64,000 bases of DNA from assembly GCF_900100435.1 (NCBI RefSeq), contig NZ_FNEX01000023.1, forward strand, positions 38,951 to 102,950, read 5' to 3'. The translations under genes were made by a program, and so were the position numbers. Below are positions 9,418 to 17,893 of the stretch, in pieces; within the stretch, counting starts at the first letter, position 1, and each line of letters starts with the position of its first letter. The DNA is from Pedobacter sp. ok626 (lineage in GTDB: Bacteria > Bacteroidota > Bacteroidia > Sphingobacteriales > Sphingobacteriaceae). Below the pieces are notes generated by a model. The model made no database searches. It had not been told where the DNA came from and worked only from the letters and a program-made list of their open reading frames with translations.

Positions 9418-9966
9418 ATGGAGAAGTACTATTCCTACATCATGTCTGTCCACATCATCTTTGTGGTAAGTTGGATGGCTGGATTGTTTTATAGTGTGCG
9501 TTTATTTATTTATCATACTGAGGCCAATGATCGGCCGGAAGTTGAACGCAATATCCTTCAAAAAGAATACGAAAAAATAGAGCATAAGCTTTGGTATATC
9601 ATTACTACTCCTGCTATGGTACTTACTGTGCTTGCAGGTGTAGGAATGGTTTGCATACGACCATACCTGTTAACTGCGCCTTGGTTTCATGTAAAGCTTG
9701 GCTTTGTAGTTGCTTTATTGGCTTATCATTTTATTTGCCAGAATATTATGAAGCAACTAAGGCTCGGTAAATTTAAGAACAGCTCTTTTAAGCTTCGTTT
9801 ATGGAATGAGGTAGCTACTATTTTGCTCGTTGCCATTGTATTTACAGTGGTTTTAAAAAGTGCTGTAGATTGGGTTTATGGGCTTATAGGCTTAATTATT
9901 TTTGCTGTTGTCATTATGATGGCGGTAAAATGGTATAAACACTACCGGAAAAAGCACGATTGTTAA
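9418..9966 (+). CDS. hemJ: HemJ-type protoporphyrinogen IX oxidase
   Basis: Hydrophobic 182-residue protein with four membrane segments (about 7-30, 60-78, 88-108, 128-170). It matches the HemJ family (formerly UPF0093): the conserved His in MSVHIIFVVSWMAGLFY (His12) and the conserved Lys in PWFHVKLGF (Lys93), the two residues linked to activity in this family. It would oxidise protoporphyrinogen IX to protoporphyrin IX in the cytoplasmic membrane. The position directly after hemE, in an operon that lacks hemG or hemY, supports the assignment. The last gene before the terminator at 9985. Confidence 0.9.
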   Translation: MEKYYSYIMSVHIIFVVSWMAGLFYSVRLFIYHTEANDRPEVERNILQKEYEKIEHKLWYIITTPAMVLTVLAGVGMVCIRPYLLTAPWFHVKLGFVVALLAYHFICQNIMKQLRLGKFKNSSFKLRLWNEVATILLVAIVFTVVLKSAVDWVYGLIGLIIFAVVIMMAVKWYKHYRKKHDC

Positions 9967-9984
9967 TTAGATCAAAATATCATT

Positions 9985-10011
9985 ATAGCTCCTTAATTGG
10001 AGCTATTTTTA
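9985..10011 (+). terminator. intrinsic terminator of the haem operon
   Basis: ATAGCTCC (9985-9992) pairs perfectly with GGAGCTAT (9999-10006) over a 6-nt loop and runs into a T tract. It lies 18 bp after hemJ. Confidence 0.85.
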
Positions 10012-10081
10012 TTTACAGCTATTTTTTTAATCTCATGCAACCTTTTCAATAATTTCCTCATCTTCTATATACCAAACAGAA

Positions 10082-10648
10082 ATGGAGTTGACGCAATATA
10101 GAATAGACGAACTGCTAAATGGATGCAGAGCCGGTAACCGGCAGATGCAGGAAGCGCTTTATAAACAGACAGCCGCTAAAATGCTGGTTGTTTGTATGCG
10201 ATACACTAAAGATAAAATGGAGGCTGAAGATATATTGCAGTTAGCTTATGTTAAAGTATTCGAAAAGATAAAAGAGTATCGCGGTGAGGGTGCATTTGAA
10301 GGATGGGTTAGGAGGATTATGGTTAATACGGCAATAGAAAGCTATAGAAAGAATCTGAAAAACATGAACCTGGTACAAATTGAAGAAGCTTACGAACAAC
10401 CTTCTACCGATTTTGATTTTAGCAGGCTTGGCCTCCAGGATCTCATGCGAATTATTCAAAAGTTATCTGATGGTTATCGTGTTGTTTTTAATATGTATGC
10501 AATTGAAGGTTATACACATAAAGAAATTGCAGCAACGCTCGGTATTTCTGAAGGAGCTAGTAAGTCTCAGTTGTCTAGAGCCAGAGCAATTTTGAGGGAA
10601 GAAATTATTAGAATGGAGGGCATAAATTATGCAACATATGAAGGATAA
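10082..10648 (+). CDS. ECF-type RNA polymerase sigma factor
   Basis: 188 residues with sigma-70 region 2 (YKQTAAKMLVVCMRYTKDKMEAEDILQLAYVKVFEKI, about residues 24-61, followed by GEGAFEGWVRRIMVNTAI) and region 4 (LPDGYRVVFNMYAIEGYTHKEIAATLGISEGASKSQLSRAR pattern, about 128-172). Regions 1.1 and 3 are absent, as in extracytoplasmic-function factors. It overlaps the next gene by 20 bp, whose product looks like a membrane anti-sigma factor, and the third gene encodes an outer-membrane barrel. This is the standard regulator/anti-regulator/target arrangement; the inducing signal is unknown. Confidence 0.93.
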   Translation: MELTQYRIDELLNGCRAGNRQMQEALYKQTAAKMLVVCMRYTKDKMEAEDILQLAYVKVFEKIKEYRGEGAFEGWVRRIMVNTAIESYRKNLKNMNLVQIEEAYEQPSTDFDFSRLGLQDLMRIIQKLSDGYRVVFNMYAIEGYTHKEIAATLGISEGASKSQLSRARAILREEIIRMEGINYATYEG

Positions 10649-11324
10649 AGAAATGGACCAGTTGTTTAAGGACCACTTTGAAAATGCAGAAATAGAACCT
10701 TCTGCCGGACTTTGGATAAGTATTGAGCAGCAACTGGGAATTAAGCCTGTTAAAAGGAAATTCCCTTTATATTGGTTTGCTGCCTCAGCAGCAGTTGCTA
10801 TTATTGTTATGAGCTTATTGCTGACTAAAGAGGAAAAGATCCAGTTGCATGTTAATCATTCTATTGTCCCTTTAGTTGAAAAGACGGCGCCAATTTCAGT
10901 TCTGAAAAAATCCGGCAACCAATCTCCCAATAGAATTGCAGCAACCATACCTGGTTTAAAAAATAAAATAGCCTTAGTTAAGGCAAGTGATACCACAAAT
11001 CTTAAAAAAGATCTGATGGTCATGCAACCAATAAAGGAAGATGTGCGTCTTCATGATATGGTAGAAAGGTTGCGACCAGTAGTCAATTCAGATACCTTGC
11101 TACTGGCATCTAATCAATCGGCGGTAATAAATGAGGTGGTCAATGAAAGTGATCAGGTTGAGAAAAGAGGAATTAGAAATATGGGTGACCTGATTAATTT
11201 TGTGGTAGATAAGTTGGATAAAAGAGAGGAGAAACTTTTGAAATTTAAAACGGATGACGATGATTCTTCACTCATTGCCATTAACATTGGATTCATAAAA
11301 TTCAATTCGAAGAAACACAAATAA
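10629..11324 (+). CDS. putative single-pass anti-sigma factor
   Basis: 231 residues. A cytoplasmic N-terminal segment of about 45 residues (KEMDQLFKDHFENAEIEPSAGLW) resembles the short sigma-binding tails found downstream of Bacteroidota ECF factors. One membrane segment lies at about 47-66 (YWFAASAAVAIIVMSLLL); the rest is probably periplasmic and low in recognisable domains, with a charged C terminus. An alternative ATG lies three codons in. The overlap with the sigma gene supports coupled translation and a direct partnership. Assignment rests mainly on position and topology; no ZAS zinc motif is visible. Confidence 0.65.
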   Translation: MQHMKDKEMDQLFKDHFENAEIEPSAGLWISIEQQLGIKPVKRKFPLYWFAASAAVAIIVMSLLLTKEEKIQLHVNHSIVPLVEKTAPISVLKKSGNQSPNRIAATIPGLKNKIALVKASDTTNLKKDLMVMQPIKEDVRLHDMVERLRPVVNSDTLLLASNQSAVINEVVNESDQVEKRGIRNMGDLINFVVDKLDKREEKLLKFKTDDDDSSLIAINIGFIKFNSKKHK

Positions 11325-11334
11325 ACCAAACAAT

Positions 11335-12138
11335 ATGAATAGAATACTTTTTGCAGCACTTTTGGTATGTGGGCTTACCAGTACAATGACCAGTAAGGTA
11401 ATGGCTCAGCAAGACAGCACGTCAAAGAAAAAGATGAAACGTTTTGATATGAAGTATGGTATCGGTGTAAGTATAGTTAAAAAGGATACGACAAATACCC
11501 CAGGTACTTCTAAGGGGCGTTTTGTAGGGGGGATTACAATTACGAGGGTTGACTGGGGGTTCTCCAGGTTGATTGATAACGGAAGTTTCACTTTGTCGCC
11601 TACAAATGATTTTTTGAGTTATAAAGGAGCTAAAACTAGTACTTTTTCTTTTGATGTGATTCAATTTGGATATCGATTTAATCCGAACTTTAAGTTGTAT
11701 GTAGCAGGTGGTTTCGACTGGACTATGATCCGTCTACGAAAAGATATTACAATTCAAAGAGGGCAGCCGGAGTTAACTTATGTAAATGATGATATTCATT
11801 ACAGTAAAAATAGATTCTCCAATAGTTATGTACATATTCCTTTAAATTTTGAATTCCGTACAAAAGAAAATCGTCGGGACAAGCGTTTTTATTTTGTAGT
11901 CGGCCCGGAAGTCAGTTTTCTGTTAAATGGAAAGTTAAAACAGATTAGTGAGGAAAAAGGGAAGGTTAAAATTAAAGATGATTATCATTTTCAACCTTTC
12001 CGTTATGGCGGTACTGCTCGTATTGGTTATGGCAGTATTGGTTTGTTCACCAAGTATTACTTTAATGATATGTTTGATAGCCCTGAACAGAAGGGATTGA
12101 AAAATATGTCGTTCGGTATTACATTCGGACTGAATTAA
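11335..12138 (+). CDS. outer-membrane beta-barrel protein
   Basis: 267 residues with a cleavable signal peptide (MNRILFAALLVCGLTSTMTSKVMAQ). After it come alternating aromatic/hydrophobic strands such as FSFDVIQFGYRFNP, FKLYVAGGFDWTM and GTARIGYGSIGLFTKYYF, and the protein ends in SFGITFGLN, consistent with a small PorT/OmpW-like barrel. It starts 10 bp after the putative anti-sigma gene and is probably the structural output of that sigma system. No enzymatic motif is seen. Confidence 0.75.
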   Translation: MNRILFAALLVCGLTSTMTSKVMAQQDSTSKKKMKRFDMKYGIGVSIVKKDTTNTPGTSKGRFVGGITITRVDWGFSRLIDNGSFTLSPTNDFLSYKGAKTSTFSFDVIQFGYRFNPNFKLYVAGGFDWTMIRLRKDITIQRGQPELTYVNDDIHYSKNRFSNSYVHIPLNFEFRTKENRRDKRFYFVVGPEVSFLLNGKLKQISEEKGKVKIKDDYHFQPFRYGGTARIGYGSIGLFTKYYFNDMFDSPEQKGLKNMSFGITFGLN

Positions 12139-12182
12139 GAAACACACACACTATGCGACCTCTCTTTCTATGCCAAAATATT

Positions 12183-12190
12183 TATCTTTG
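12183..12190 (+). promoter_or_regulatory. -7 box five bases before the ABC ATPase start codon
   Basis: TATCTTTG fits TAnnTTTG exactly and ends at 12190, while the GTG codon is at 12196. If used, the mRNA would start at or within a few bases of the codon. A TTG at the -33 position is not present. Confidence 0.45.
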
Positions 12191-12195
12191 TAGCT

Positions 12196-13188
12196 GTGGA
12201 AGAACCGATCATTACCGTTAAGAACTTAACAAAGCAACATCAAGCAGGACAATCATCCGGTGTTAGTGATGTCAGTTTCGACATCAAAAAAGGAAACGTT
12301 ATCGCTATTCTAGGTGAAAGTGGAAGTGGTAAATCCACATTGTTGAAGTGTATTTATGGCTTGCTGAAGGTCGATAGTGGCGAGGTGTCTTTTAAAGGTA
12401 AACGTATTTTGGGGCCAGATGAGCAGCTGATCCCAGGTCATAAGGAAATGAAAATGGTTACGCAGGACTTTTCCTTAAATATATACGCGAAAGTATACGA
12501 CAATATCGCATCTATGCTTTCAAACACCAATATACAGGCTAAACAAGAAAAGACTATGGAGATGATGCAGCACCTGCACATCGAACATCTTAAGGACAAG
12601 AAGATTACGCAATTAAGTGGGGGAGAGCAGCAGCGTGTAGCCATAGCAAAGGCGATGGTAAGTGATACTGCCGTATTACTATTGGATGAACCCTTCAGTC
12701 AGGTTGACGCTTTGTTGAAAAACCAGTTGCGTGCGGATATTAAAAGAGTCGCAGCTGAAACTGGAGTCACAGTAGTCATGGTGTCACATGATCCGGCTGA
12801 CGGTTTGTTTTTAGCTGATGAATTACTTATTCTAAAAGATGGTAAGCTGTTGCAATTAGGCAACCCTGCTTCTGTATACAATCATCCAGATCACATTTAT
12901 ACAGCACAGCTACTAGGTAATGCTGTTGTTTTAAATGCAGAAGATGCTGGAAAGTTAGGTTTAGATATAAAAAGTGGTAACGCCGTTTTCTATCCCGAAT
13001 GGGTGGAGCTGAAGAGCTCATGGAACAGTAAACGCTTTGAGGTGAAAGATGTGTATTATAAAGGCTTTTATGAAGAGTTGTTGCTAGAGCGGAACGGGGT
13101 AGTGATTAGGGCTATTCAACTCAATCGAGGTGAACACAAAAAGAACGATCATGTTCAGGCCAACATCACACATTTTCTGACTTTATAA
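12196..13188 (+). CDS. ABC transporter ATP-binding protein with TOBE-like tail
   Basis: 330-residue nucleotide-binding subunit. Walker A GESGSGKS at residues 40-47, signature LSGGEQQRVAIAKAM, Walker B VLLLDEPF and the switch His in VSHDPADGL are intact. After about residue 230 a small C-terminal beta domain follows, as in PotA/FbpC/MalK-type import ATPases. The start is a GTG; the conserved ATPase begins at residue 5, leaving no room for a later start. No permease or binding-protein gene is adjacent, so the transported solute is not indicated and partners must be encoded elsewhere. Confidence 0.88.
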   Translation: MEEPIITVKNLTKQHQAGQSSGVSDVSFDIKKGNVIAILGESGSGKSTLLKCIYGLLKVDSGEVSFKGKRILGPDEQLIPGHKEMKMVTQDFSLNIYAKVYDNIASMLSNTNIQAKQEKTMEMMQHLHIEHLKDKKITQLSGGEQQRVAIAKAMVSDTAVLLLDEPFSQVDALLKNQLRADIKRVAAETGVTVVMVSHDPADGLFLADELLILKDGKLLQLGNPASVYNHPDHIYTAQLLGNAVVLNAEDAGKLGLDIKSGNAVFYPEWVELKSSWNSKRFEVKDVYYKGFYEELLLERNGVVIRAIQLNRGEHKKNDHVQANITHFLTL

Positions 13189-13295
13189 ACCCATAAAAAT
13201 CAGTCTGGTAAACCTCCAATTTTCATTTTCGTGTCATAACATTTGTTTGTAGGCTTATCCTGACTTTTTTACTAAAATATTCAGAAGTTGAGTAT

Positions 13296-13303
13296 TAACT
13301 TTG
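13296..13303 (+). promoter_or_regulatory. candidate -7 box for the DUF5686 gene
   Basis: TAACTTTG fits TAnnTTTG; it lies 45 bp upstream of the ATG at 13349. No TTG occurs at the expected -33 distance. Confidence 0.4.
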
Positions 13304-13348
13304 CAAGGCTTAATTTTTTAAGCAATACATATTAAAGTAGAAAAGCAG

Positions 13349-15919
13349 ATGCAGAAGGGACATCCTCAATCCATAATATTAAAATTCTTTTTTTTGTTCA
13401 TTATAAGCTTGGGCAGCTTGACGTCTTTCGCGCAGGAAACTGCAGTAAAGGGAACTGTTACTGACGCAAGTACTAAAGAAACCATTCCTTATGCTTCTTA
13501 TATCGTTGTAGGAAGTGGTAAGGGCGGACGTACTGATGCCGATGGTAAATACAACATCACCATAGATGGTAATTACACTCAACTTAAATTTAGTTATGTG
13601 GGGTATAAAGCACAGGTAAAGACAATTAAGCCGGGTACAACACAAACAATTAATATTCAATTGCAAAACGAGGCGATGCAAATGAACGAGGTGGTGATCA
13701 AAGGTGGAAAAAAGCCAAAGTATCGCAATAAAGAGAATCCTGCTGTAGAACTGATTCGTAAGGTAATTGCTAACAAGTCGAAAAACCGAATGGAGAGCTA
13801 CGACTATGTGAGTTATAAAAAATACGAAAGAATGCTATTCTCTATGAGCAACCTTTCTGATAAATTTAAAAATAAAAAGATATTCCGCAATTATCAGTTC
13901 TTGTTTCAGGAGCAGGACTCTACTAAAATTGGGGGTAAAAATATGTTGCCAGTTTTCCAGCAGGAAAAGCTTTCTGAGAATTATTTCCGTAAGAATCCTG
14001 AGAAAATGAAAACTGTAGTAGTTGCTGATAAGCAAGTGAATTTTGATCCGCGTTTTGTTGATAATCAAGGTCTGACTGCTTATTTTGATAGGATGTATCA
14101 GGATATTGATATTTACGATAACAATATTTCTATCATTAGTAACCTGTTGTTAAGTCCGATAGCGGAGGGTGCTCCAACTTTCTATAAGTTTTTTATTACA
14201 GATACGATCAAGACCCAACAACCTCAATTGATAGAGCTTTCTTTTACACCACGAGGTAAAATGGATATGTTGTTTGAAGGTAAGTTGTATGTTACTATGG
14301 ATGGAAATTATGCTGTTCAAAACGCATATCTTACCGTTAATAAAGATATTAACCTGAATTTTGTTAGAGGACTTGAAGTGAAACTTGAGTTTGATCAGAA
14401 CCCTGACAAGCGATATCATCTGAGTAAAAGTAACTTGATTGTAGATTTTGGAATCACTAAAAAAAATGGTACTGGATTTACGGGTGAACGTACGGTCACT
14501 TATAAGGACTACGAAATTAATCATCCCCCAGCGGATGACGTTTATAAAGGCTCTGCTGCATTAGTTGTTGCACCAGATGCAACTAAAAAGTCTGACGAGT
14601 TTTGGATAAATAACAGACCTGAAGCCTTGAGTCTTAATAGTTCCAAAATATATAGGAATTTAGATACACTACAAACTATTCCATCTTTTAAGCGGACGAT
14701 GGATATTGTAACGCTCTTTTTTGCTGGCTATAAAGATTTTGGGCCTTTTGAAATGGGACCGGTAAATACTTTTTACAGCTTTAACAGTGTAGAAGGTTTT
14801 CGTTTACGTTTAGGCGGTAGGACAACACCTGCATTAAGTAAAAGGTACTATTTTGAGACCTACGCTGCTTATGGTTTTGATGATCAGAAATGGAAATATT
14901 TCCTAAGTGGAACCTATTCGCTAAATAATAAATCGATTTATTCTTTCCCACAAAACTACCTTAGGGCAAGCTTTCAAAGGGATACTAAGATTCCGGGTCA
15001 GGAATTGGAGTTCGTTCAGGAAGATAATTTCCTTTTATCATTTAAAAGGGGAGATAATAACATGATGACGTACAATGATATCTACAGATTGGATTATGTA
15101 CATGAATACGAAAATCATTTCTCTTACAGTGTAGGTTTGCGTAAATGGAATCAGAGCCCTGGTGGAGGTTTATACTTTAGCAACACGCCTCAAACTCTTT
15201 TCTCAAAGGCTAACCAAATCAATACTTCAGAAATTACAGTAGGTTTAAGGTATGCACCACATGAAAAATTTTACCAAGGTAAAATATATCGTGTGCCTTT
15301 CGTTGATAAATATCCAATATTTAATCTACGCTATACGGCAGGTTTGAAAGGTGTTTTAGGTGGCGAATACAATTACCATAACTTTATGGCTAGTGCTGAA
15401 AAGCGTTTTTATTTATCGCAATTGGGCTATACTGATGTGACGCTAGAGGGTGGTTATAATGTGGGTAAGTTGCCTTTTCCACTATTGTCTATTCATCGTG
15501 CCAATCAAACTTATGCTTATCAGTTACAATCCTATAACCTGATGAACTTTTTGGAATTTGTGAGTGATCATTATGCAAGTATCAATATCGACCAGAATTT
15601 CAATGGATTCTTTTTTAACAAGATCCCATTGCTTCAAAAGTTGAAATTAAGAGAGGTAATGTCGTTTAAAGCATTGTATGGCGGTTTACGTGACGAGAAC
15701 AATCCGGATAAAAATGCTGATGCTATGCAGTTTGTGCGTAATCAGGATGGAGTGCCAATTACTCATGGCTTAAACAGTGAACCTTATATAGAAGGTAGCG
15801 TTGGGGTTGGTAATATCTTTAAAGTATTGAGGGTTGATGCTGTAAAGCGTTTCAATTACCTGGATAACCCTGGTGTTTCTAGCTGGGGATTCCGTGCCAG
15901 AGTAAAATTTGATTTTTAA
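13349..15919 (+). CDS. DUF5686 outer-membrane protein with carboxypeptidase-regulatory-like domain
   Basis: 856 residues. A signal peptide (FFFLFIISLGSLTSFAQ) is followed by a carboxypeptidase D regulatory-like (CarbopepD_reg_2) beta domain at about 30-118 (VKGTVTDASTKETIPYAS, DADGKYNITI), the plug-side module common in Bacteroidota outer-membrane proteins. The remaining about 700 residues match the DUF5686 family, with many aromatic beta strands and a terminal strand ending SWGFRARVKFDF, typical of a barrel inserted by the BAM machinery. No TonB box or receptor plug is evident. The role of DUF5686 is not established. It stands alone between a promoter-like box and a strong terminator. Confidence 0.85.
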   Translation: MQKGHPQSIILKFFFLFIISLGSLTSFAQETAVKGTVTDASTKETIPYASYIVVGSGKGGRTDADGKYNITIDGNYTQLKFSYVGYKAQVKTIKPGTTQTINIQLQNEAMQMNEVVIKGGKKPKYRNKENPAVELIRKVIANKSKNRMESYDYVSYKKYERMLFSMSNLSDKFKNKKIFRNYQFLFQEQDSTKIGGKNMLPVFQQEKLSENYFRKNPEKMKTVVVADKQVNFDPRFVDNQGLTAYFDRMYQDIDIYDNNISIISNLLLSPIAEGAPTFYKFFITDTIKTQQPQLIELSFTPRGKMDMLFEGKLYVTMDGNYAVQNAYLTVNKDINLNFVRGLEVKLEFDQNPDKRYHLSKSNLIVDFGITKKNGTGFTGERTVTYKDYEINHPPADDVYKGSAALVVAPDATKKSDEFWINNRPEALSLNSSKIYRNLDTLQTIPSFKRTMDIVTLFFAGYKDFGPFEMGPVNTFYSFNSVEGFRLRLGGRTTPALSKRYYFETYAAYGFDDQKWKYFLSGTYSLNNKSIYSFPQNYLRASFQRDTKIPGQELEFVQEDNFLLSFKRGDNNMMTYNDIYRLDYVHEYENHFSYSVGLRKWNQSPGGGLYFSNTPQTLFSKANQINTSEITVGLRYAPHEKFYQGKIYRVPFVDKYPIFNLRYTAGLKGVLGGEYNYHNFMASAEKRFYLSQLGYTDVTLEGGYNVGKLPFPLLSIHRANQTYAYQLQSYNLMNFLEFVSDHYASINIDQNFNGFFFNKIPLLQKLKLREVMSFKALYGGLRDENNPDKNADAMQFVRNQDGVPITHGLNSEPYIEGSVGVGNIFKVLRVDAVKRFNYLDNPGVSSWGFRARVKFDF

Positions 15920-15926
15920 TTGTTTT

Positions 15927-15970
15927 AAGTAGGGTGGTTAGCATAAAGCTTGGCCACCCTACTTTTTTTA
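15927..15970 (+). terminator. intrinsic terminator after the DUF5686 gene
   Basis: AAGTAGGGTGG (15927-15937) pairs perfectly with CCACCCTACTT (15954-15964), 16-nt loop, followed by a run of seven T. The opposite strand has no matching T run, so it is mainly a plus-strand terminator. Confidence 0.9.
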
Positions 15971-15973
15971 TGA

Positions 15974-16393
15974 TTAATCGAAAGTAATCTGTTCTGGTCC
16001 AGATACTTTTTCGATATGACAAGCGCATTTACCACCCTTTACTTTAACAATAACAGATTTGGTCTGATTAGTTTCTACAGATGTACCAGTAATTTTTAAA
16101 TCATCTCCGGCTTCAGACAGACTTTTGGTATTCCCGTCATCCACTATTATAAAAGAACCTTTTATTAGATTGGATGCAGCAGCAGAACTTGCATACACTT
16201 TTTCTCCGGTTCTTTGGTTTACCACGTTAAAGTCTTTAACCTCGGCAGCCATAGCCTTGTTGTCTACGAATTTTATAACGAAAGAGCGAAATTCCTCAGT
16301 ACAGATCCTGTCCTCGCATTCCGTGTTAGTTGTCTTTTCTTTACAAGACAGCAAGGTGCTGACCAGTAATAGTGCAAGTCCTATTTTTTTCAT
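15974..16393 (-). CDS. small secreted lipoprotein with CxCH motif
   Basis: 139 residues beginning with a lipoprotein signal (MKKIGLALLLVSTLLSC, lipobox Cys17). The mature part is a small beta-rich domain without a family I recognise. A KCACH cluster near the C terminus and a CEDRIC segment near the N terminus could bind metal or form disulfides. It is the last gene of the minus-strand group that includes a TonB receptor, 51 bp after the DUF4625 lipoprotein, which suggests a part in the same uptake process. Confidence 0.7.
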   Translation of the reverse strand: MKKIGLALLLVSTLLSCKEKTTNTECEDRICTEEFRSFVIKFVDNKAMAAEVKDFNVVNQRTGEKVYASSAAASNLIKGSFIIVDDGNTKSLSEAGDDLKITGTSVETNQTKSVIVKVKGGKCACHIEKVSGPEQITFD

Positions 16394-16444
16394 AATTTAT
16401 TGGTTTTAGTGATAAACGGAACAACTCAATAAAACGCTACATTT

Positions 16445-16921
16445 TTACTCAATTTTTATACTTAGCCCTTTTATGGTTTGCCAGCCTTCTTTGTCTGTCA
16501 GCCTGATCATAAAATGATAGTCACCAGGATCAATATTTGCTGGGACTTCAATTTCTGTACTTACCTGGTAGGATTTTAAACCTGTCGGAATAGGGATATT
16601 TTTAATTAACAAAAATGGTTTTGCAGGTTGTTTAACCGGAGCAAGACTGCATTCTTCCAATTCAGTACTGTGAGTATGATGATCAAAATTATGATGGATG
16701 TCCAGATTTAATGATCCCAACTGGACATTATCGCTAAGCAATGCCTTGAATGTAAATTTCTCTCCACGTTTAACTATACTGCATTGTTTTGGAAATGCGT
16801 CATTTGTAGCCGTATTGATCTCTGGATAAATTGTGTCAATTGGTCCTGTATTATCTTTACTGCAATTGCTCAATACTGCCATTAATACCAGGCATATGCT
16901 CAATAAACTTAGTTTTTTCAT
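16445..16921 (-). CDS. DUF4625 lipoprotein with His-rich segment
   Basis: 158 residues with a lipobox (LVLMAVLSNC, Cys about 20). The DUF4625 features are FTFKALLSDNVQLGSLNLDIHHNFDHHTHS and the later PGDYHFMIRLTDKEGW. The segment HHNFDHHTH packs five His into nine residues, a likely divalent metal site, and a Cys pair flanks it. Its start is one base after the stop of the upstream DUF4625 gene, so the two are translationally linked. Probably outer-membrane anchored next to the TonB receptor. The exact function of DUF4625 is not known. Confidence 0.82.
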   Translation of the reverse strand: MKKLSLLSICLVLMAVLSNCSKDNTGPIDTIYPEINTATNDAFPKQCSIVKRGEKFTFKALLSDNVQLGSLNLDIHHNFDHHTHSTELEECSLAPVKQPAKPFLLIKNIPIPTGLKSYQVSTEIEVPANIDPGDYHFMIRLTDKEGWQTIKGLSIKIE

Positions 16922-16922
16922 T

Positions 16923-17840
16923 TTATTTATAGTCTATTGTGATGGGTATTACTTTATAAGTGCTAATGTTATGTGTAGTGTTTTTATAAAGGATAACCCA
17001 ATTGTATTTTCCTGATTCCCACATTTTCTCCCCATTAATTGGGTTTGCTGTTGGCTCATTGCTGTCTTTGTCGGCGCCAATCACAATAGATTCACCACCA
17101 TATACACCATTGATCTGTTTTAGGGTAGTGATTTTTGAAGCGGCTGCAAGGCCCTTGTGCTCTATTTTAGAGACAACAATCACTTTACTAAGGTCAAGTT
17201 TATCGATGCTTTCTGGGTAATAATTCGCTTTCTTTTTTATCAGTACAGAGTATAGGATGCCATCACCTTTAATGTCATTCACTTGTGCATGAAGTTTCAG
17301 CTCATCACCCTTTCTAACAATCAGTTCAGTTTCCATATAGGTACCCATGGAATAAATCATAGTGTCATTACGCGAGACGAAATCCCGGCCAATTTTTGGA
17401 TCAACAGGAACATTTACAGGGTCAATGATGGTCAGGTCTTCCTTAATTTCAAGCTTCGTCCCATTTTCATCCAGTACTACAAAGTAGAAATCATATTTGC
17501 CTTCAGGTGCCTCAGCGGGAATGGTAAAGTGCTTGTGTACATTAGTATTTTTGGCACCATTGTATTCTGGCCAGGTTAATTCAAATTTCCAGGTAGCAGT
17601 ATACTTTTCGCCGCTTTTCTGGAGTATCTTTACTTGCACATCTTTTATCTTATCGGCAGCTATCACATCCGCATTGAAATGGAAATCCCTTCCCCTCAAT
17701 GCTTGTTTGTTTCCCGATCCGATTTCTACATTTGTTGCAGTGGGTGTTACCTTTTCAGGTTCAACTTCTTTATCTTTTTTACAGGCCTGGAAAGCGGTAA
17801 CGAAAAGTAGTAAAGCCACTATAATTTTCTTTGTGTTCAT
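16923..17840 (-). CDS. larger DUF4625-type lipoprotein
   Basis: 305 residues from the ATG at 17840; an in-frame ATG 42 bases earlier would place a hydrophilic stretch before the signal and is rejected. The signal MNTKKIIVALLLFVTAFQAC has its lipobox Cys at residue 20. A first DUF4625-like immunoglobulin-type domain (FHFNADVIAADKIKDVQVKIL, NVHKHFTIPAEAPEGKYDFYFVVLDENG) covers about 40-150, and a second similar half follows to the C terminus (YTPES to NWVILYKNTTHNIST), so it looks like an internal duplication. It lies 53 bp after the TonB receptor. Confidence 0.8.
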   Translation of the reverse strand: MNTKKIIVALLLFVTAFQACKKDKEVEPEKVTPTATNVEIGSGNKQALRGRDFHFNADVIAADKIKDVQVKILQKSGEKYTATWKFELTWPEYNGAKNTNVHKHFTIPAEAPEGKYDFYFVVLDENGTKLEIKEDLTIIDPVNVPVDPKIGRDFVSRNDTMIYSMGTYMETELIVRKGDELKLHAQVNDIKGDGILYSVLIKKKANYYPESIDKLDLSKVIVVSKIEHKGLAAASKITTLKQINGVYGGESIVIGADKDSNEPTANPINGEKMWESGKYNWVILYKNTTHNISTYKVIPITIDYK

Positions 17841-17893
17841 AGTTGATAATGTGTTTCTGTTTGAAATTTTAATTGTATTCATTTGATAATTTA

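Noticed and set aside
9985..10011. Regulatory RNA element after hemJ
   Set aside because: The stem followed by T run is explained as a plain intrinsic terminator.
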